From: Pseudomonadota bacterium
GTDB lineage: Bacteria > Pseudomonadota > Alphaproteobacteria > Sphingomonadales > Sphingomonadaceae
NCBI GenBank assembly: GCA_023424095.1
Contig: JAFAEG010000128.1
Location: forward strand, 1 to 36,122
Reading direction: 5' to 3'
Length of the DNA: 36,122 bases
Each line of letters starts with the position of its first letter. Position 1 is the first letter of the stretch. Shown here piece after piece: positions 32,918 through 36,122 of this stretch. The notes beneath the pieces were generated by a model. It saw only the letters and a list, made by a program, of their open reading frames with translations, was not told the DNA's origin and did no database searches. The position numbers and the translations under genes were made by a program.

Positions 32918-33574
32918 GTGAACGCGTTGCTGGCCTTGATGGCTATGCTCGCCACGATGCCCTCGGTGCCGGGGGATTGCACCGACACCGAAGCGACCGA
33001 AGCTGCCGCAGAAAGCGGGCCGCTCACCCTTTCCGTTGAAGCCCACGAAGGCGTCCCGATCCTGCGCGCCACCGGCCGGATCGAGGCGGGCGCGACCGAA
33101 CGGATCCGCCTCGCCTTGCAGGACACGGCAATCGACGAAATCTGGTTCGATTCCATGGGTGGCGACAATGAGGAAGCAGGCCGGATCGGCGCCTTGTTGA
33201 GGCGATCCGGAATGATCGCGCGAGTCCCCGCTGGGGCCAACTGCGCCGACGCCTGCGCCACCGCGTTTCTCGGTGGCATCGCCCGGATGGTCGATCCCGG
33301 CGGCAGGATCGGTATCGCCGCGATGCCGCTGTCGGACCAGAATGCTCCCCTTTCCCAGGCCGAGCGCGAACAGGCGGCCGGGCGCTGGGCCGAGCGCCAG
33401 GCCGATCATTATATTCGCGCCGGGATCAGCCGCGGCCTGCTTCGGCTGCAACTGGAGCGGCCCGCCGGGAGCCTGTGCTGGCTGACCGAGGAGGCGCGGC
33501 AGCGTTACAATATCAGCAACGGGATCTTCGCCGGCCGCGCGCCGGCCACGCCGCCCGCCGAACCGACGCGCTAG
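32918..33574 (+). CDS. ClpP-fold paralogue lacking catalytic Ser and His
   Basis: The 218-residue protein aligns with the preceding one over its core: IDEIWFDSMGGDNEEAGRIG, CADACATAFLGGIARMVDPGG. The nucleophile Ser is replaced by Asp111 and the His by Ala134 (RIGIAAM), while the Cys pair and GGxAR-DPGG remain. It is therefore probably a pseudoenzyme or regulatory partner of its neighbour. It starts with GTG 32918, and an in-frame ATG at 32939 is possible; the short hydrophobic start may be a signal peptide. It ends in a Pro-rich tail. Confidence 0.8.
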   Translation: MNALLALMAMLATMPSVPGDCTDTEATEAAAESGPLTLSVEAHEGVPILRATGRIEAGATERIRLALQDTAIDEIWFDSMGGDNEEAGRIGALLRRSGMIARVPAGANCADACATAFLGGIARMVDPGGRIGIAAMPLSDQNAPLSQAEREQAAGRWAERQADHYIRAGISRGLLRLQLERPAGSLCWLTEEARQRYNISNGIFAGRAPATPPAEPTR

Positions 33575-33653
33575 CCGCGCGGATTAGCGCTTTACTGGGC
33601 GGCGCACCCGATTAGCCTTGGCCGGCATTCCGCTGCCTTGGGGGAGTTTCGAA

Positions 33654-34724
33654 TTGGTCCGTTTCGCCCTCGCGCGCTTTGCCCCGGCGCTTGCTCCAAT
33701 CCTTGCGGCCATTGCGTTCGCGCTTCCGGCCAGCGCCCAAACCCGCAGCGTCGCCGAGATCGCCGAGACCTGCCGCCGGGTCGGTGACGCGCCGTTCCTG
33801 CGCATCGATCCCACCGCCGCCGCGCAACTCGCCGATATTGGCCTCGACCGCGCCGCGATCTTCGCGCGGATGGCGGAAACCGCGATCCCGGAGACGATGG
33901 GCTGCTGGGCGATGCCGGTCGGCAATTTCGACAGCCAGCTCATCTCCGTCGGCATGTCGCAATGGAATTACGGCACGGGCAGCCTGCAGCCGGTGCTGAT
34001 CCAGTGGCGCGAGAGCTTCGGCTCGCGGCGGCGGTTCAACCAGGCGGTTGCGGCGGCCGCGCCGACCTATGGCCGTCTGCTGTTCTCCGACGACTGCCTG
34101 GCCGTGCCGATCCGCGAGGCCTGCCGCGCCGGGATCCTGGCCGCGCATGAGCCGACCGGACGGATCAACGACATTCTCGCCGCAGAGCTGACCGCGATCT
34201 TCGACAGCGACGCGATGCTGCAGGTGCAGACCGACCATTATGTCCAGCGGCTGCTGTTCGTCCGGGCTGAATTGCTGCGGCTGTTTCCGGCCGGCGAGGT
34301 GACTCCGCGCAAGGTGCGCTGGGCGATCGACACGATCGTGCAACAGCGCAATCTGCCCGCGACCGAGGACGTGGTGCGGCTGCGCACCCGCCTGGCCGCA
34401 ATGCCGCCCGCCGAACGCTGGCCGCGGCTGCGCGCCATCTTCGCCTGGTATGCGGCACTGGCGCAGACCGCGGACCAGGATGGGATCAGCCGCGACTATG
34501 CGTGGAACGTGGAGCAATGGAGCTGCATGATCGATTGGGGGCTGATCGACCCGGAGCAATATGAACTGCTCCACATCACCTTCCTGCGCAGCCGCAGCGC
34601 GACCGGAAACAGCGGCCGCTGGCAGGCTTTGACCTTCTCCCGGCGGGGCAAGATCATCCTCGGCGTCGGCAGCGTCAGCGGGCGGCGCGACGGCGAATGC
34701 GCGGCCGGCGCGGTGCGCAGCTGA
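33654..34724 (+). CDS. exported protein with QWN motif, unknown
   Basis: The 356-residue protein starts at TTG 33654, where GGGGGAG is ideally spaced; the product then opens with a signal peptide (VRFALARFAPALAPILAAIAFALPASA|QTRS). The mature part contains GCWAMPVGNFDSQLISVGMSQWNYGTGSLQPVL (about residues 80-110), recalling the substrate-binding segment of some lysozyme-like proteins, and is otherwise helical. I do not recognise the family. It closes the run of exported-protein genes, 79 nt after the ClpP-like paralogue. Confidence 0.7.
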   Translation: MVRFALARFAPALAPILAAIAFALPASAQTRSVAEIAETCRRVGDAPFLRIDPTAAAQLADIGLDRAAIFARMAETAIPETMGCWAMPVGNFDSQLISVGMSQWNYGTGSLQPVLIQWRESFGSRRRFNQAVAAAAPTYGRLLFSDDCLAVPIREACRAGILAAHEPTGRINDILAAELTAIFDSDAMLQVQTDHYVQRLLFVRAELLRLFPAGEVTPRKVRWAIDTIVQQRNLPATEDVVRLRTRLAAMPPAERWPRLRAIFAWYAALAQTADQDGISRDYAWNVEQWSCMIDWGLIDPEQYELLHITFLRSRSATGNSGRWQALTFSRRGKIILGVGSVSGRRDGECAAGAVRS

Positions 34725-34781
34725 GCGCCGCTTTGCCTCTCTCGCCCGCCCCTGCTAGGGCGCGAGATAATCGCCCACATT

Positions 34782-34863
34782 GTCACCCCGGACTTGATCC
34801 GGGGCCCACCTTCTTCGGTGAATAAGCTCAGGAAGATGGCTGTCGGATCAAGTCCGGTATGAC
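34782..34863. repeat. dispersed intergenic palindrome (alphaproteobacterial type)
   Basis: A 20-nt left arm GTCACCCCGGACTTGATCCG (34782-34801) matches the reverse complement of the right arm (34844-34863) at 18 of 20 positions; the left arm also folds on itself as CCCCGGA-CTTGA-TCCGGGG (34786-34804). The CCCCGGACTTGATCCGGGG core is a common dispersed intergenic repeat in alphaproteobacteria. Transcripts would form a long hairpin ending 23 nt before the lepA start. Confidence 0.82.
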
Positions 34864-34886
34864 AAAAAACCATAGAAAACAGACAG

Positions 34887-36122
34887 ATGACTGACCTCAA
34901 TCGCATTCGCAACTTCTCGATCATCGCGCATATCGACCATGGCAAGTCGACGCTCGCGGATCGGTTGATCCAGCGGACGGGCGGGCTGACCGAGCGCGAG
35001 ATGGTGCACGGCCAGATGCTCGACAATATGGAGATCGAGCAGGAGCGCGGGATCACGATCAAGGCGCAGACGGTGCGGCTCGAGTGGAAGGGCCACATCC
35101 TCAACCTGATGGACACGCCGGGGCACGTCGACTTCGCCTATGAGGTCAGCCGCTCCCTCGCGGCCTGCGAAGGCGCCCTCCTCGTGGTGGACGCGGCGCA
35201 GGGGGTGGAGGCGCAGACGCTCGCCAACGTCTATCAATCGATCGAGCACGACCATGAGATCGTGCCGGTGATCAACAAGATCGACCTGCCCAGCGCCGAG
35301 CCGGAAAAGGTGAAGGCCGAGATCGAGGACATTATCGGCCTCGACGCGTCGAACGCGGTGCTCGCGAGCGCCAAATCAGGGATCGGCATCGAGGAGGTGC
35401 TGGACGCGGTGATCGAGCGCATCCCGCCACCGAAGGGCGACCGCGACGCGCCGCTCAAAGCCATGCTCGTCGACTCCTGGTACGACCCCTATCTCGGCGT
35501 CGTCATCCTGATCCGCGTGATCGACGGCGTGGTGAAGAAGGGCGCGCAGGTGAAGTTCATGGCCGCCGGCACCACCCATCTGGTGGACCGCGTCGGCGCC
35601 TTCCGCCCGAAGATCGAGCAGCTGCCAGAACTCGGCCCCGGCGAGATCGGCTTCATCACCGCGCAGATCAAGGAAGTCGCCCAGGCCCGCGTCGGCGACA
35701 CGCTGACCGACGCGAAGAAGCCGGCGGCCGAGCCGCTGCCGGGCTTCAAGGAAGTGCAGCCGGTGGTCTTCTGTGGCCTGTTCCCGGTCGACGCCAATGA
35801 TTTCGAGAAATTGCGCGAGTCGATCTCGAAGCTGCGCCTCAATGACGCCAGCTTCTCGTTCGAGATGGAAACCTCGGCCGCGCTCGGCTTCGGCTTCCGC
35901 TGCGGTTTCCTCGGCCTGCTGCATCTGGAAATCATCCAGGAGCGGCTGAGCCGCGAATATGATCTGGACCTGATCACCACGGCGCCGTCGGTCGTCTATG
36001 ACATGCACATGAAGGATGGTCGCACCCTTCACCTGCACAATCCGGCCGACATGCCCGATCCCAATCATATCGAGATGATCGAGGAGCCCTGGATCGAGGC
36101 GGTGATCTACTGCCCCGACGAA
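34887..36122 (+). CDS. lepA: elongation factor 4 (LepA), 5' part
   Basis: Only the first 412 codons are in the window (LepA is about 600 residues). The GTPase motifs are intact: AHIDHGKST (G1), RGITI (G2 region), MDTPGHVDF (G3) and INKID (G4). Domain II follows, then the EF-4 segment with GFGFRCGFLGLLHLEIIQERL. EF-4 binds ribosomes and promotes back-translocation or biogenesis. The frame runs off the window end with no stop. There is no clear ribosome site before ATG 34887 (upstream is A-rich), and a dispersed palindrome sits just upstream. Confidence 0.95.
   Translation, partial: MTDLNRIRNFSIIAHIDHGKSTLADRLIQRTGGLTEREMVHGQMLDNMEIEQERGITIKAQTVRLEWKGHILNLMDTPGHVDFAYEVSRSLAACEGALLVVDAAQGVEAQTLANVYQSIEHDHEIVPVINKIDLPSAEPEKVKAEIEDIIGLDASNAVLASAKSGIGIEEVLDAVIERIPPPKGDRDAPLKAMLVDSWYDPYLGVVILIRVIDGVVKKGAQVKFMAAGTTHLVDRVGAFRPKIEQLPELGPGEIGFITAQIKEVAQARVGDTLTDAKKPAAEPLPGFKEVQPVVFCGLFPVDANDFEKLRESISKLRLNDASFSFEMETSAALGFGFRCGFLGLLHLEIIQERLSREYDLDLITTAPSVVYDMHMKDGRTLHLHNPADMPDPNHIEMIEEPWIEAVIYCPDE

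Noticed and set aside
32117..33451. Minus-strand open frame across the ClpP-like pair
   Set aside because: Spans two real genes on the other strand and has no family features.

Overview
The window is GC-rich chromosomal DNA from an alphaproteobacterium, most likely a sphingomonad. This rests on gene content and codon use: an M1 aminopeptidase N, a GapR-type DUF2312 protein, an MHYT-GGDEF-EAL protein, many small lipoproteins with LTAC-type lipoboxes, and a dispersed 'CCCCGGACTTGATCCGGGG' intergenic palindrome before lepA. The family assignment is inference. No transposase, integrase, CRISPR array or rRNA was seen, and gene packing is dense and uniform.

Layout: 1-2.7 kb (+) holds DUF924 and DUF2007 genes, then a two-gene ABC-2 exporter. 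2.7-4.9 kb (-) holds a DUF442-type phosphatase-like gene overlapping recQ. At 5.2 kb (+) is a repeat-containing lipoprotein with a strong terminator. 5.8-9.7 kb (-) encodes a c-di-GMP enzyme and an Atm1-type ABC half-transporter. 9.8-13.7 kb (+) holds a small unknown gene, an Mpo1-like protein coupled to a Crp/Fnr regulator, a sigma-54-type promoter in front of two tiny paralogous membrane peptides and a PspC protein, a His-rich CDF metal exporter and a DUF1810 gene. 13.7-18.3 kb (-) reads threonine aldolase, EamA exporter, pepN. 18.4-19.2 kb (+) has two tandem PilZ genes. 19.3-20.1 kb (-) has an exported unknown and gapR. 20.2-22.3 kb (+) has pyk and a membrane-anchored SNase-like gene. 22.3-23.7 kb (-) has a lipoprotein, a possible 29-residue peptide and an L,D-transpeptidase; a small lipoprotein follows on +. 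tRNA-Pro(CGG) lies at 24.1 kb (-). 24.3-30.5 kb (-) holds a lipoprotein, ferredoxin/NADP reductase, PHA-system protein, YVTN-type propeller and an overlapping TadE/TadE-F/TadG trio. 30.8-34.7 kb (+) is a run of five exported-protein genes. lepA runs off the right end.

How genes may work together: the GGDEF-EAL protein and the PilZ pair could make, degrade and sense c-di-GMP. Overlapping stop/start codons couple several pairs (DUF924-DUF2007, the ABC pair, Mpo1-like-Crp, CDF-DUF1810, propeller-PHA, TadG-TadE-TadE). Several convergent pairs share stop-codon bases.

The most unusual locus is 11470-12231. It has a TGT-N4-T-N5-ACA inverted repeat, a -24/-12 promoter, two related ~35-residue single-span peptides (below usual annotation size), a stand-alone PspC protein and a perfect 14-bp hairpin, with no pspA or pspB alongside. 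This resembles a minimal phage-shock-like membrane-stress operon. The second notable item is a pair of ClpP-fold periplasmic paralogues (32201-33574), in which the second copy has lost both the apparent catalytic Ser and His.
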